NCBI GenBank assembly: GCA_964487555.1
Contig: CAZART010000001.1
Location: 62,001 to 126,000 of the forward strand
Direction: 5' to 3'
Source of the DNA: CAZART01 sp964487555
GTDB lineage: Bacteria > Bacteroidota > Rhodothermia > Rhodothermales > VXPQ01
Length of the DNA stretch: 64,000 bases
Of this stretch, positions 17,169 through 30,227 are shown piece by piece. The notes below the pieces were generated by a model that was not told the DNA's origin, did not search any database, and saw nothing but the letters and a program-made list of their open reading frames with translations. Position 1 is the first letter of the stretch, and every line of letters starts with the position of its first letter. The position numbers and the translations under genes are program-made.

Positions 17169-17636
17169 TCATGCGGATAGTGCCTCCTCGAGACGGTCAA
17201 GAAAAGCACGCTGCGCTTGGTTGATCTTTACCCGCGCCGCGGCCACGTCAAACCACGCGCCACGGTCCACCTCCGGAAAGGTCTCCTTCCGCCCACTGTG
17301 CGGCGGCCACTCCATCTCGAACGTATTGCTGACGACGGCCGCCACGTCGACATCCCCCTCGAAAGCCCACGCGTGCACCCGCTTTCCGCTCTTCTGCTTT
17401 ACGTCTCCTAACGGAATAAACGCGGCCTCCGATGCATCGACCGAGATCGCCGTCTCTTCTTCAAACTCGCGAACGGCCGCGTCGACGTTCGGCTCGTCAT
17501 CCTCGACCAGACCCTTCGGGATTCCCCAGAAGCCCTCGTCCTTTTTCGCAAAAAATGGTCCGCCCGGATGAACGAGGAAAACCTCGATCTCGCCGTCCAC
17601 GCGCCGGTACATCAGCAACCCTGCACTGAACTTCAT
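17169..17636 (-). CDS. Nudix hydrolase
   Basis: A 155-residue protein starting MKFSAGLLMYRRVDGEIEVF. The Nudix box reads G-x5-E-x7-REFEEET (GLVEDDEPNVDAAVREFEEE), supplying the Mg-binding glutamates, and is preceded by GFWGIPKG as in predicted NTP/dinucleoside polyphosphate pyrophosphohydrolases. The ATG at 17636 was chosen because it starts the fold and overlaps the SprT stop by four bases. Longer in-frame starts would lie inside the SprT gene. The substrate cannot be told from the sequence. Confidence 0.9.
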   Translation of the reverse strand: MKFSAGLLMYRRVDGEIEVFLVHPGGPFFAKKDEGFWGIPKGLVEDDEPNVDAAVREFEEETAISVDASEAAFIPLGDVKQKSGKRVHAWAFEGDVDVAAVVSNTFEMEWPPHSGRKETFPEVDRGAWFDVAAARVKINQAQRAFLDRLEEALSA

Positions 17637-18229
17637 CCTGTTCTTCGGTGTCCAGGGAGTAAATAGCGAGGCGTGAGCTCCCGGCCGGTCTCCCGCTCGA
17701 TGATGCAAAGAAGGAAACGGTCCGAAAATCGGCCTCTATTGTGCGTGCGGCAGCAGTCGGGACATGCATACCTTCGCGTTACGCGCCGGTAAAACGGATG
17801 CTCCTTCGCGCACGAAGGGCAGATTCCGACATACTTGGAGGCGTCGTCGGGAATGTCCTGACCCTCGTACAGGCGGGTCGGATCCGCGCCGACACGCCGC
17901 GCAATATCTTTCCAAACCGGACCGTGATCGCTCGCTCCCCTCCTTTCGAAATCGATGGCATGGGCGATCTCGTGTCGGACGACGTCCTCCATAATCGTCC
18001 ATCCTCCTTCCGCCGCATAGAATCTCGACAGCGAAATAATGCGAGCGCGGCGCCCTCGCCGTTCCCACCGGCAGATGCCCAGGCGGCGGCGAGCATGGTC
18101 GAATCGGACGGTCCAGCCCAGCGATAGCAGGCTTCGGCCCAGCTGTGCCTCGCCCAGCGATGACATGAGCGTTCGTGCCCTGGCGCGGATCTCTGCCAGC
18201 TCGTGCATGCGATCGAGATGATCAGCCAA
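17633..18229 (-). CDS. SprT-like zinc metallopeptidase domain protein
   Basis: A 198-residue protein with the SprT/Spartan signature: HEIAHAIDF (zinc HExxH), followed by HGPVWKDIARRVGA with the third zinc ligand His. A C-terminal zinc ribbon carries the two pairs CPSC and CPDC. The family is implicated in DNA-protein crosslink proteolysis in eukaryotes and archaea; bacterial roles are poorly known. It is the first gene of a minus-strand set with the Nudix hydrolase (4-bp overlap) and the RNA methyltransferase. Confidence 0.88.
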   Translation of the reverse strand: MADHLDRMHELAEIRARARTLMSSLGEAQLGRSLLSLGWTVRFDHARRRLGICRWERRGRRARIISLSRFYAAEGGWTIMEDVVRHEIAHAIDFERRGASDHGPVWKDIARRVGADPTRLYEGQDIPDDASKYVGICPSCAKEHPFYRRVTRRYACPDCCRTHNRGRFSDRFLLCIIERETGRELTPRYLLPGHRRTG

Positions 18230-18572
18230 AAAGGTTGAGTCGGATTCTTCGCCCTAGCGTCGTGCGTCGCTCCTTCATAAGGTACGACGCAAAATCCCCC
18301 TCTTCACCTCGGAGATCCGGTGCAATGGTTATTCAGCTGTTCATCCTACCCGACAGCCGCTACGCCGCAGTGGCGGCGAGCAACATGTACGGCCCGCAGA
18401 TTCGCGCGAGAGTGGATCTGACGACGTGGGCACTGCTGAAGGCCGTGCCGTAATCCGAAATGGACAAAGACCACGTCCGAAGCAGATCCGGGCGCTGCGA
18501 CCCTTCGAGCATCCACGCGCGCCCGGCCTGTGCGGGCGCGCGTGGACGTATGAGTCTCTAGAATATGAGTCT
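18230..18572. other. Intergenic region (343 bp) without a convincing gene
   Basis: The open frames here have shadow-like composition. The region holds the terminator-like hairpin at 18513-18545 and part of a 15-bp tandem duplication at 18549-18578. It should also contain the promoter of the SprT set, which I cannot pinpoint. Confidence 0.6.
18513..18545 (-). terminator. GC-rich hairpin downstream of the ArsR-SRPBCC operon
   Basis: A perfect 13-bp stem (CCACGCGCGCCCG / CGGGCGCGCGTGG) surrounds the 7-base loop GCCTGTG. It lies 28 bp beyond the SRPBCC stop. There is no clear U-tract on either strand, so it may need a termination factor or act as an mRNA 3'-end stabiliser. Confidence 0.6.
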
Positions 18573-18578
18573 CTAGAA
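18549..18578. repeat. 15-bp tandem duplication spanning the SRPBCC stop codon
   Basis: TATGAGTCTCTAGAA occurs twice head to tail (18549-18563 and 18564-18578). The stop codon of the SRPBCC gene (18573-18575) lies in the second copy. Confidence 0.9.
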
Positions 18579-19016
18579 AAGCCGTTCAAGCCGGGCGAGA
18601 CATCCGTTCCAACCCTGGAGGTGCTCGTTCTTCGCCTCTTCGTTCGGGAACTGGTCGTGGGTGAGGGTCAGCTCGGTCCCGTCTCCGGAGTCCTTGAGCT
18701 CCCACGTCACGAGCGTGTCGGGCATCTCTCCACCTTCCCACTTCCACGTATAAGCGAGCCGAGAGGGCGGCGAAATTTCGCGGATGGTGCCGATCGCGGT
18801 GTGGACGTTGCCGTCTTTGTGGCGCATTTCGATGCGGTACGTCCCGTCGACTTCCGCCTCGAACCGATCCACATACGCCTCAAATTCGTCGCTCGGCGCG
18901 AACCAGCGCGAGAGCAGCTCGGGTTCGGTGAGCGCCTTGAAAACCTCGTTTTTCGAGGCCGAATACGTGCGCACGATGCGAAGTTGGGTAGTCGATTCAG
19001 TCATTTTCGTTTCCAT
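18573..19016 (-). CDS. SRPBCC (AHSA1-like) domain protein
   Basis: A 147-residue START/Bet v1-like fold protein: LRIVRTYSASKNEVFKALTE, ELLSRWFAPSDEFEAYVDRF, then SPPSRLAYTWKWEGGE and WELKDSGDGTELTLTHDQFP. The family is named for Aha1 and forms a hydrophobic ligand cavity. Its start lies inside the end of the ArsR-like gene (20-bp overlap; Met5 at 19004 is an alternative). This is the very common ArsR-SRPBCC two-gene arrangement, which suggests the ligand of one or both proteins controls the operon. The substrate is unknown. Confidence 0.9.
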   Translation of the reverse strand: METKMTESTTQLRIVRTYSASKNEVFKALTEPELLSRWFAPSDEFEAYVDRFEAEVDGTYRIEMRHKDGNVHTAIGTIREISPPSRLAYTWKWEGGEMPDTLVTWELKDSGDGTELTLTHDQFPNEEAKNEHLQGWNGCLARLERLF

Positions 19017-19404
19017 CGCTTTCGTCCCTCAATTGGTCTGGTTCTGTATCGTCTTCGGATGTTCGTTCGTTCGTGGTCCCGCCGTCATCCAGGACCTCGC
19101 CGAGGCGGTCCAGACGGAACTCCCAGAAACGGCGCTGCTCCTCAATCCACGTGGACGCCTGCCTCATAGGTTCAACTACAAGCTCGCACCAGACTTCACG
19201 CCCTTCCTTGCGACGGCGCACAAGCCCGGCCGCCTCGAGCTTCTTTAGATGCTTCGACACCCCCTGAAAGGACATGTGGTGCGGCTTCGCCAGCTCCCCC
19301 ACCGTCGCCGGTCCATCTCGTAATTGCCCCACGATGGATCGCCTTGTCGAGTCGGATAGCGCCGCGAAGACACCATCCAGGTGCTTATCTGAATATTCAA
19401 CCAT
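18997..19404 (-). CDS. ArsR-type winged-helix transcriptional regulator
   Basis: A 135-residue protein, LDGVFAALSDSTRRSIVGQL, TVGELAKPHHMSFQGVSKHL, KKLEAAGLVRRRKEGREVWC. This is the ArsR helix-turn-helix with recognition helix SFQGVSKHLKKL and the β-wing. There is no Cys-rich metal site (no ELCVC motif), so it belongs to the non-metal subgroup paired with SRPBCC proteins. A 28-bp palindrome lies exactly across its start codon (19391-19418), suggesting tight autorepression. Its C-terminus is acidic and overlaps the SRPBCC start. Confidence 0.9.
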   Translation of the reverse strand: MVEYSDKHLDGVFAALSDSTRRSIVGQLRDGPATVGELAKPHHMSFQGVSKHLKKLEAAGLVRRRKEGREVWCELVVEPMRQASTWIEEQRRFWEFRLDRLGEVLDDGGTTNERTSEDDTEPDQLRDESDGNEND

Positions 19405-19418
19405 ATGGTTTAATATTC
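19391..19418. promoter_or_regulatory. 28-bp palindrome over the ArsR-type gene start codon
   Basis: The half-sites GAATATTCAACCAT and ATGGTTTAATATTC are symmetrical with 13 of 14 positions paired. The minus-strand ATG (19404-19402) forms the inner end of one half, so a bound dimer would block translation initiation or transcription immediately at the gene start. It is a candidate autoregulatory operator. Confidence 0.65.
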
Positions 19419-19457
19419 GGACAAACCTCTCGGATTGTCAAGAGTTGGGCTAAAAAA

Positions 19458-23537
<4,080 letters not shown>

Positions 23538-24015
23538 GTCGTATAAAGAGAGTCAATCCGCGGCCCATCGAATCTACCATCCTCCTCAGTGGCGGCCGAC
23601 GGCGGTCGGTCAGAGTGAATGGAAGGTATCGTCGATGCTCTGCTCGACTAAAGGAGGCTCTATGACCGTGCTCCTCTTTGTCCGCCGGCGTTCATCCCTG
23701 CAGTTGCATCGAAGGTGGGGATCCGCCTTTCCGGTTGCAGCCGCCGGGGACATTCTTTCCTTCATGGGGACCATTCGAGCAGTCGCGTGTGTACTTTTCT
23801 TGACACGCATCGTGCAGCATCTCCGACGCGTCGGATCTTGGCACGTGACATAAACACGCGATTCCCGCCCTGACAACCTGAAAAGGACGATCTCCTTGGT
23901 GCGCGGGTTAAAGGCATGTTATTTGTGTATTTAAGGTATAGTAAGTAGTCCATCAGAGCCGAGCCGCACTCCTGTGGTCTTCTGGACGTAGTCCCCACCA
24001 GAATCAGTTGAGGAA
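23538..24015. other. Intergenic region (478 bp) between divergent genes
   Basis: No convincing coding frame is seen. It must hold the divergent promoters of the hybrid kinase and the M15-like peptidase. A perfect 14-bp palindrome TCCGACGCGTCGGA lies at 23822-23835, and an AT-rich stretch (23914-23950) is the most promoter-like part for the rightward gene. Confidence 0.5.
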
Positions 24016-24897
24016 ATGCGAAACGACCGTTTCTCCATTATTGCCGCTGCCCTTGTCTTCGTGCTCTTCGCCGCCGTCCCTGCTGCCGCGGGTGAGGTGG
24101 CGGTTTCACTCCGAGGATCGCCCACGTCTATGGTGCGCCAGAACTCGGTCGCTAAGCAGCTTGGGTATGAATTCGTGAAGACGCCGGAGCAGCTTCCCGT
24201 GCTGGTCGAAGAAGGCAATTTCGTGCATCTTCCGGGCAACACCGATTACGAGGTACTGAAAAGCGTCTCCTACCCGTATGCACGCCCCGAAGTCAGGCTC
24301 TTCGTGGAGCGTCTCGCTGCTCAGTACCGTGAGGACACCGGCGAGAAGCTGGTCGTAACGAGCCTCACCCGTCCGTCCTCGGAGCAGCCCCGGAATTCAC
24401 ATGCGTTATCCGTCCATCCTGCCGGAATCGCTATCGATTTCCGCATAAGCTCACGTACCGCCTCTCGGCAGTGGCTCGAAGCCGTACTGCTGAAGCTCGA
24501 ACGGCAGAACCTGCTGGACATCACTCGAGAGCGCTACCCGCCGCACTACCACGTCGCGATTTTCCCGCAGGCGTACCGCGCACATGTTGAGAAGATGATC
24601 GGTGCGGATGCCGTAGCCGCCGCCTTGGATTACGAGGTGCCGGCTGAAGAAGAGCCGGTCGAAGAGGCGGCCCCGGCCGCGAGCCCGGAGCGGCACGTGG
24701 CCACGGCAGCGGCCGCCGTCCCGGCGATCGAGAAGGATGACATCGAAACGCGCCACGTCCTGGCTCTTGCCATACCGCTCCTCGCCGCCCTTTTCTTCGG
24801 CCTCGGGTACTGGCGCGGACTCGTGCGGAAGCCAAAATCACCCAACTCACAGGAGAACGAGACGTGGTCTACGTTTACTGTGACCAGCACGCAGTAG
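24016..24897 (+). CDS. DUF5715-like, M15-type peptidase domain protein with C-terminal membrane helix
   Basis: A 293-residue protein with a signal peptide (FSIIAAALVFVLFAAVPAAA). Residues ~45-195 contain SLTRPSSEQPR, SHALSVHPAGIAIDFR and HYHVAIFP. These match the zinc ligands of M15/D,D-carboxypeptidase-like folds (H...D...HxH), as seen in DUF5715 proteins. An Ala/Glu-rich linker leads to a transmembrane helix (LALAIPLLAALFFGLGYW) and a short tail. The likely site of action is peptidoglycan peptides in the periplasm, membrane-tethered at the C-terminus. Convergent with the heme-binding gene 120 bp away. Confidence 0.78.
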   Translation: MRNDRFSIIAAALVFVLFAAVPAAAGEVAVSLRGSPTSMVRQNSVAKQLGYEFVKTPEQLPVLVEEGNFVHLPGNTDYEVLKSVSYPYARPEVRLFVERLAAQYREDTGEKLVVTSLTRPSSEQPRNSHALSVHPAGIAIDFRISSRTASRQWLEAVLLKLERQNLLDITRERYPPHYHVAIFPQAYRAHVEKMIGADAVAAALDYEVPAEEEPVEEAAPAASPERHVATAAAAVPAIEKDDIETRHVLALAIPLLAALFFGLGYWRGLVRKPKSPNSQENETWSTFTVTSTQ

Positions 24898-25018
24898 ACG
24901 AGCCCCTTCCTCGCTGGCTGAATGAAGTCGGGCGAGAAAGCATGCCTTCTATGGACTTTGGGCCGTAAATAATTGCCCTGCCCTACTCGCCATCGCGTTT
25001 GGTCAATGTTAGAATGGA

Positions 25019-28000
25019 TCAATCCCCTCGGGGACGACGGCTCTCCTTCAGCGTGGACAGAAACGCGACCACGTCGCGCAATTCGCGCATGGACAGTACG
25101 TGGCCCATCGGCGGCATAGAAGACGGCGCGTTCGATCGCTCTACAATTTCGGATTTGGCGATGTGATGAGCGTCGAGGCTTGCGGTCTGAAGCACGATAT
25201 GCTCGTCGTCCTCTTCTCGGAGCAGCCCCGACACGGTATCGCCGTTTTCGAGCGTTACGGAAATGGTGCCGTAGCCGGGTGCGATCCGAGCACTAGGAGC
25301 CACGAGGGACTCCAACAGCTGCTCGCGGTTCAGCCGGTCGCCTATGGTCGTCAGTGCCGGACCCACGTCCCCGCCCCGCTCCATCACCTGGTGGCACCGC
25401 ATGCACTGCGCGGCGTCATGGTCGTAAACGATGCGGGCGCCACGATCCGGATTTCCACCGTGCAGCGCCTCGCTATAGGCCGCGACGGGATCGTCGGCGG
25501 GTCTTTCCTGCCGGACTGCCGCGACGCGTTGGCTCAGGTCGTCCGATCGCGCCGCCGCGATCGCCTCCAGAAGATCGAGTTGAATCTCAGGCGCCAGGGT
25601 TCCCGCTTCGAATCGATCCACGAGCGTACCCAGCACATTGCGCGTCTCATCGGAATCGAGCGTGCCGAGCGCCGCAATGGCGCGCTGCCGTTCCTCTACC
25701 GTTCCCGTTTCAACGGCAGCGGACAGCAGCTCGGCGCTGATCATATCATCCAGTTCAAGCCCCGAAATGAGACCGATCGCGGTCATACGAACACCCTGGT
25801 CGTCGTCCTCCATCGCCGTGCGCACGGCCGCTTCGATCCTGTCGGAATCCAGTTCGAAAAGCGCCTCAAGCGCGGCAATCCGCACCTCCGCGGCATCGCC
25901 TCCGCGGAGCCGAGCCATCAGGTGCGGCTCGGCCGATTCGAGGCCAAGCCGTGCGGCCATCCGCGCCGTGGCCACTTTTACGGCGTCGCTTCCGCCGGAC
26001 AGTAGCGTCGCAACGAGAGGTTCGGCCGCGTCGCGGGCGGGATCCGGGTCATTGTTGGCCGGCCCGTGATAGACGCCGTCGACCCGGTCCAGCACCGAAG
26101 GCTCCTCCCAGACGCCGAGCACGTCTACCGCCTCCGCGCGCATGTCCTCACGTGCCTCGCTTCTCGCGGCAAACTCCGCCAGGCGCGCAACGGCTTCGGC
26201 CGTGCCGACCCGGAGATTGGCATTGATGGCGCGGCGCAGGAGCGGCTCGTTCGTGAAGGGCGTCTCGGTGAGCACGCGAGCCAGCGCAGGCAGCGCATCG
26301 GGGATGCCGCCGTCGTCATTGATCGCACGAGCCGCATCCGTCACGACGTGCTCGTTCGCATCATCGAGAAAGGCGGCAACACCCGGGTGGCCCTGTCGCC
26401 GCAGCGCAATGACCGCCGCAAGGCGCACGGCGCCGGACGGGTGGACGGCGAGCGCAGTAATCTCGTGACTGCTGCCGGTGCGCGAAAGGGCGAGCGAGCC
26501 GGCGTGCCTCAGATAGACGTCTTGCCCGTCGTTGCGCGCCAGCATGTCTACGATCGGCTGGAACGCGAGGCTGTAACCGATTTTACCGAGCGCTTCAGCC
26601 GCAAAAAAACGGACACGCGCATGGCCGTCGTTGAGCAGCGGTAAGAGGGCCGCACCGGCTCGGTCGTCTCGTAGATCGCCGAGAACTTTGGCCGCCTGTG
26701 CCCGCACCTCGGCGTCGCCGTCGCGCAGGAGCTCCAGGAGCACGGATGCATGCGTGGGATCGACGCGCGCAACCTGCCAGACGCCCCAGAGACCGTGCAG
26801 TCGCGCCAACTGATCTCCGTTCTCCAAAGCGGCGCTCCCCAACATCTCCGCGTCGCCGCGCTCCGCCAGTTCGAACTGAGCCTTCCGTCGTAACCGCAGG
26901 TCGGCGTGCCCGAGAAGCTCTCGAAGATCCTGACGGGTGCGACCATCGAAATCTTCAGCCAGCAAACGCTGTGTTTCTTCCTGAAGTGGCGTTGCGGGCG
27001 CTGATACTTTCCAGATGCGGCCGGCGCCCTTGGATTCCCAACCCTCGATCCAGTCAGCCAGATACAACGATCCGTCGGGGCCCCAGTCCATCCCTACGGT
27101 GAGGATGCCGCTGACGGCGACCTTTTCGGACGCCAGCTCAAAGCCGGCTCCTTTCTCCTCCAGTCGGAATCCGTGCACGTTCGTCGTAGCCGACGACCCC
27201 GTGTATTCAGCGACGAAGAAATGGTCGTGCCATGCTTCGCTGAGGGCTGTGCCCGGATTGTACGCCATCCCCGCAGGACCGCTGTGATAATTCGCGACCG
27301 GCGGGGTGATGTGGGCGGCCTGGCCGTCGAAGCGGGGCAAGAACAGGTCCTCAGCCATCCAGACCTTATACCGATTATTGTGCGGATCGGTATACTTGCC
27401 GAACTGCCAATGCGTCCGCCACCCGCTGTCCGATCCCTCCGCGACGTATACGATCCGCTCCATCTCGCCGGGATGGTCGCCGTCGTTGTCGACGCTAATC
27501 AAATTGCCGTACTCGTCAAATTCGAACTCGTGGGTGTTTCGCAGGCCCCTCGCGAACACCTCGAACCCCGTGCCGTCCGGCTCCGAGCGGAAGATGGCGC
27601 CCTCGTAAGGATTGACCCATTGCCGCCCGTCGGGCCCTGTGACATTATATCCCATGTCCCCGACCGACCAGTAAACCCGGCCTTCCGGACCGACGACGAT
27701 CCCGGACATGCCGTGGCCGAAAAAGCCGGGATGAACGCCGTACCCCTTGCTGATCGACGCCATCTCATCGGGAAGACCGTCGCCCGTCGTGTCTTGCAGC
27801 TTCCACAGATGCGGAGCCGCGCTGAGGTAGATGCCGTGTTCATCGACCAGAAGGCCGCCTAGCACATCCGTTTCCGGTTCAGCAAAGTTCTCGACGAGCA
27901 CCTGGGCCCAGTCGGCAACACCGTCGCCGGATCTGTCGGCGATGCGGTAGAGCCGCTCCTTCTTGACGGTCAGGTCGTGGAAGTCATGCGACCCGTCCTG

Positions 28001-28495
28001 ATTGAAGTCCGGCAGCCAGTCCGCATTTTCCTCGGTCCGCTCCGGCGCCAATTCCGCTCTCAGGAAGCTTGCCAGATCTTCGACGGTACGATGCGTGAGG
28101 GCGAGGGTCGTCCACGTCGGGTGACTTCGGATATCGAGTAGCCCTCCCGACCGTTCTGAGACGGTCACGTACAGATCGCCGTGGTCGTCCACGGCGACGG
28201 CAATGGGATCCTCCATGAGATCCTCCGTAGCCCAGAGATCAAGTTGAAGCCCGTCGGCGCTCGATGCCGTGACGTTTGCGCTGATCTTTCGAGCGGCTGC
28301 GGCCGCCGATTCCGGATCGAGTACGATGGGCTCGTGCGGCTGGATTTGCCGAAGCTCGTGCTGGGGAGCGTCCTCGGTCTGCACGGCAACGGAAGGCGCT
28401 TGCGCAGGCTCCCGGCTAGAACGGCAGCCAGGCCACGCGAGGCCTACGGCGATTAAAGCAACGAGCGGGAAGAGTCGCGAGAAACGATCGGGCAT
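25019..28495 (-). CDS. PVC-type heme-binding lipoprotein: propeller dehydrogenase, HEAT repeats, cytochrome c
   Basis: A 1158-residue protein with a lipobox (VALIAVGLAWPGC). Residues ~90-510 form a sorbosone/glucose-dehydrogenase-like propeller (GVHPGFFGHGMSGIVVGPEG, GMDWGPDGSLYLADWIEGWE). Residues ~520-980 are HEAT-like repeats (DGDAEVRAQAAKVLGDLRDD). The last ~140 residues contain a c-type heme motif CMRCH, the GPALTTIGDRLNREQLLESL signature and a late axial Met candidate (PPMGHVLSMRELRDVVAFL). This is the putative membrane-bound dehydrogenase architecture common in Planctomycetes/Verrucomicrobia and Bacteroidota. The substrate, likely a sugar or alcohol, is unknown. The ATG at 28495 was preferred over 28537 because it starts the signal peptide. 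Confidence 0.88.
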   Translation of the reverse strand: MPDRFSRLFPLVALIAVGLAWPGCRSSREPAQAPSVAVQTEDAPQHELRQIQPHEPIVLDPESAAAAARKISANVTASSADGLQLDLWATEDLMEDPIAVAVDDHGDLYVTVSERSGGLLDIRSHPTWTTLALTHRTVEDLASFLRAELAPERTEENADWLPDFNQDGSHDFHDLTVKKERLYRIADRSGDGVADWAQVLVENFAEPETDVLGGLLVDEHGIYLSAAPHLWKLQDTTGDGLPDEMASISKGYGVHPGFFGHGMSGIVVGPEGRVYWSVGDMGYNVTGPDGRQWVNPYEGAIFRSEPDGTGFEVFARGLRNTHEFEFDEYGNLISVDNDGDHPGEMERIVYVAEGSDSGWRTHWQFGKYTDPHNNRYKVWMAEDLFLPRFDGQAAHITPPVANYHSGPAGMAYNPGTALSEAWHDHFFVAEYTGSSATTNVHGFRLEEKGAGFELASEKVAVSGILTVGMDWGPDGSLYLADWIEGWESKGAGRIWKVSAPATPLQEETQRLLAEDFDGRTRQDLRELLGHADLRLRRKAQFELAERGDAEMLGSAALENGDQLARLHGLWGVWQVARVDPTHASVLLELLRDGDAEVRAQAAKVLGDLRDDRAGAALLPLLNDGHARVRFFAAEALGKIGYSLAFQPIVDMLARNDGQDVYLRHAGSLALSRTGSSHEITALAVHPSGAVRLAAVIALRRQGHPGVAAFLDDANEHVVTDAARAINDDGGIPDALPALARVLTETPFTNEPLLRRAINANLRVGTAEAVARLAEFAARSEAREDMRAEAVDVLGVWEEPSVLDRVDGVYHGPANNDPDPARDAAEPLVATLLSGGSDAVKVATARMAARLGLESAEPHLMARLRGGDAAEVRIAALEALFELDSDRIEAAVRTAMEDDDQGVRMTAIGLISGLELDDMISAELLSAAVETGTVEERQRAIAALGTLDSDETRNVLGTLVDRFEAGTLAPEIQLDLLEAIAAARSDDLSQRVAAVRQERPADDPVAAYSEALHGGNPDRGARIVYDHDAAQCMRCHQVMERGGDVGPALTTIGDRLNREQLLESLVAPSARIAPGYGTISVTLENGDTVSGLLREEDDEHIVLQTASLDAHHIAKSEIVERSNAPSSMPPMGHVLSMRELRDVVAFLSTLKESRRPRGD

Positions 28496-28775
28496 ATCAA
28501 CGAAACAAAGGAAACGTCTAAAAAGGAAGGGCGGCATTCGGCCGGCCTCCCAGTATCGGGAAAAATGCCGGATTCCTCCACTGTTCCGGACTTCATTGCG
28601 CCGTCTTCATCTATGATCTCCACAGCGCCTTTGTCGGCACCGCGGGCATGCGAGGTGCGAATCCGGCCCCGCGCCACCGCACGCACGGCATCTGACCGGG
28701 CAATAGTAGTCGTTGCCGGCCGGCCCTCCATCCGGATCGCGGCACCGGAAACTCGATCCGGCTCTGCGGCCCTCC

Positions 28776-29510
28776 TTATCGATGTAGATGCCTGTTGAGC
28801 AGCCGAAGCAGCACGACGATCACGGCAGCATTCACAACGAAGCCGGCGGCGGCAAATGCGGCGAGCGGCCGTCCGGCATCCGCCAGCCAAACGAGCTTCA
28901 GCGGCCAGTATCCCGGGACCACGCCTGCACCAAGCTGCCACGGCATGCCGATGAAATATGCGGCGATCGGAAGCACGTTGATGCTGTTCAGCAGTTTGAT
29001 AATGGCGAATCCGGACACCTTGTTGTCGGCCACGACCGCCAGAAACAGCGCGGCGATGGGACCGGTCATCGATCCCAACAGAGCAATTAGGAGCAGCACT
29101 CCCAGCGGCAGCGGCGTGAGTCCCGCAAGGACGTAGCCCAGCAGCGTAACCGGGATGGCGGCGGCGAGCGGCACGGCAATCCGGTACAAAAGATAGGCGC
29201 CGAAGGGCATCGGCGTCACCATCAACGCCGTCAATATCTGATCGTCGCGCTCGTCGAGAAGCAAAAAGCCGATCACCATCCCGACCATGGACGGCGCCAT
29301 CACCACGAAACTGCTCATGATGAGCGGATAGTACGGAACGAGGTCGAACCCGAAGGACGTTTGTAGCCACCCTGCCAGCGCCGGCACGCCGTAGCGAAAC
29401 AGCAGCGCAATCGCGAACGGCAAACCGATCACCCACGGAAGAAAATGGTCCCGGCGGACATTTTTGAGATCGACCGGTCCGACTTTCCTCAAGACATCGA
29501 CAGCGTGCAT
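28776..29510 (-). CDS. ABC-2 type transporter permease
   Basis: A 244-residue integral membrane protein with about six helices (e.g. PWVIGLPFAIALLFRYGVPA, YPLIMSSFVVMAPSMVGMVI, VNAAVIVVLLRLLNRHL). A cytoplasmic segment FLLLDERDDQILTALMVTPM is typical of ABC-2 permeases. It follows the first permease gene by only three bases and is the last gene of a three-gene ABC export operon. The arrangement (ATPase, permease, permease) recalls the fluoroquinolone exporter Rv2688c-Rv2686c of Mycobacterium. That similarity is of layout and general sequence style, not proof of substrate. Confidence 0.85.
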   Translation of the reverse strand: MHAVDVLRKVGPVDLKNVRRDHFLPWVIGLPFAIALLFRYGVPALAGWLQTSFGFDLVPYYPLIMSSFVVMAPSMVGMVIGFLLLDERDDQILTALMVTPMPFGAYLLYRIAVPLAAAIPVTLLGYVLAGLTPLPLGVLLLIALLGSMTGPIAALFLAVVADNKVSGFAIIKLLNSINVLPIAAYFIGMPWQLGAGVVPGYWPLKLVWLADAGRPLAAFAAAGFVVNAAVIVVLLRLLNRHLHR

Positions 29511-29513
29511 GGT

Positions 29514-30227
29514 CTACCTACCTCCCGCCGATCTGACGACGAACTGCTGAAAACGTCGGCGCGCCCAGATGAGGCCGAGCGCCATCCATGCCGTCGAACC
29601 CACGAGGCCATAGGCGACTTCCCACGTCTCGACCCGCTCGTACGCACTTCGAAGCAGCACCATGGGAGGCTCGAAGGGATGAAGCCACACGGCTTCGGAA
29701 CCGATGGATCCAAAATGTGGAAGCAGCGGAAGGCAGAAGACCGCGACGACCACGGCCGACGGCATGATCCACTCGTTGATGGAGTCATAGCGCACGATGG
29801 AGATGAAGCCGGCGAGGACGTAGAGAGCGCCGAGCGCCAGCGTCCCGAGAACCAGCGGAAGCATTCGCGGCGGCCATCCAAAAAGAATCAGCACGATGAA
29901 GAGGCTTTCGGCCAGGCCCAGGGCACCTAGCGAGACCATTTTCGACGTGAAATACTCCACGTCCCGCAGCGGCGTTACCACGAGGACGGCGAGCATCCCC
30001 TCGGCCCGCTCCAGAAGCACCATTGCCGCCATGAAGTAAAACGTCGTTACGATCAGATTGGCGAGCATGAACGCGGGCACGACCAGCGCCTCGTCCGCCT
30101 GCCCCGTCCGCAGGGCCAGACTAAGAATCCCGCCCCAGAAGACCACCATCAGCAAACTGACGGCGTAAAACCGATAACGATGCTGGAGGATCACGTCTCT
30201 ACGAAGCGTCGCAGCGAGTCGTCTCAC
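29514..30227 (-). CDS. ABC-2 type transporter permease
   Basis: A 237-residue protein with six predicted helices, including YRFYAVSLLMVVFWGGILSL, LANLIVTTFYFMAAMVLLE and LYVLAGFISIVRYD. The typical ABC-2 cytoplasmic element ERAEGMLAVLVVTPLRDVEY is present. Its ATG overlaps the stop of the ATPase gene by four bases, and it is followed three bases later by the second permease. It forms the heterodimeric membrane part of the exporter. Confidence 0.86.
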   Translation of the reverse strand: MRRLAATLRRDVILQHRYRFYAVSLLMVVFWGGILSLALRTGQADEALVVPAFMLANLIVTTFYFMAAMVLLERAEGMLAVLVVTPLRDVEYFTSKMVSLGALGLAESLFIVLILFGWPPRMLPLVLGTLALGALYVLAGFISIVRYDSINEWIMPSAVVVAVFCLPLLPHFGSIGSEAVWLHPFEPPMVLLRSAYERVETWEVAYGLVGSTAWMALGLIWARRRFQQFVVRSAGGR

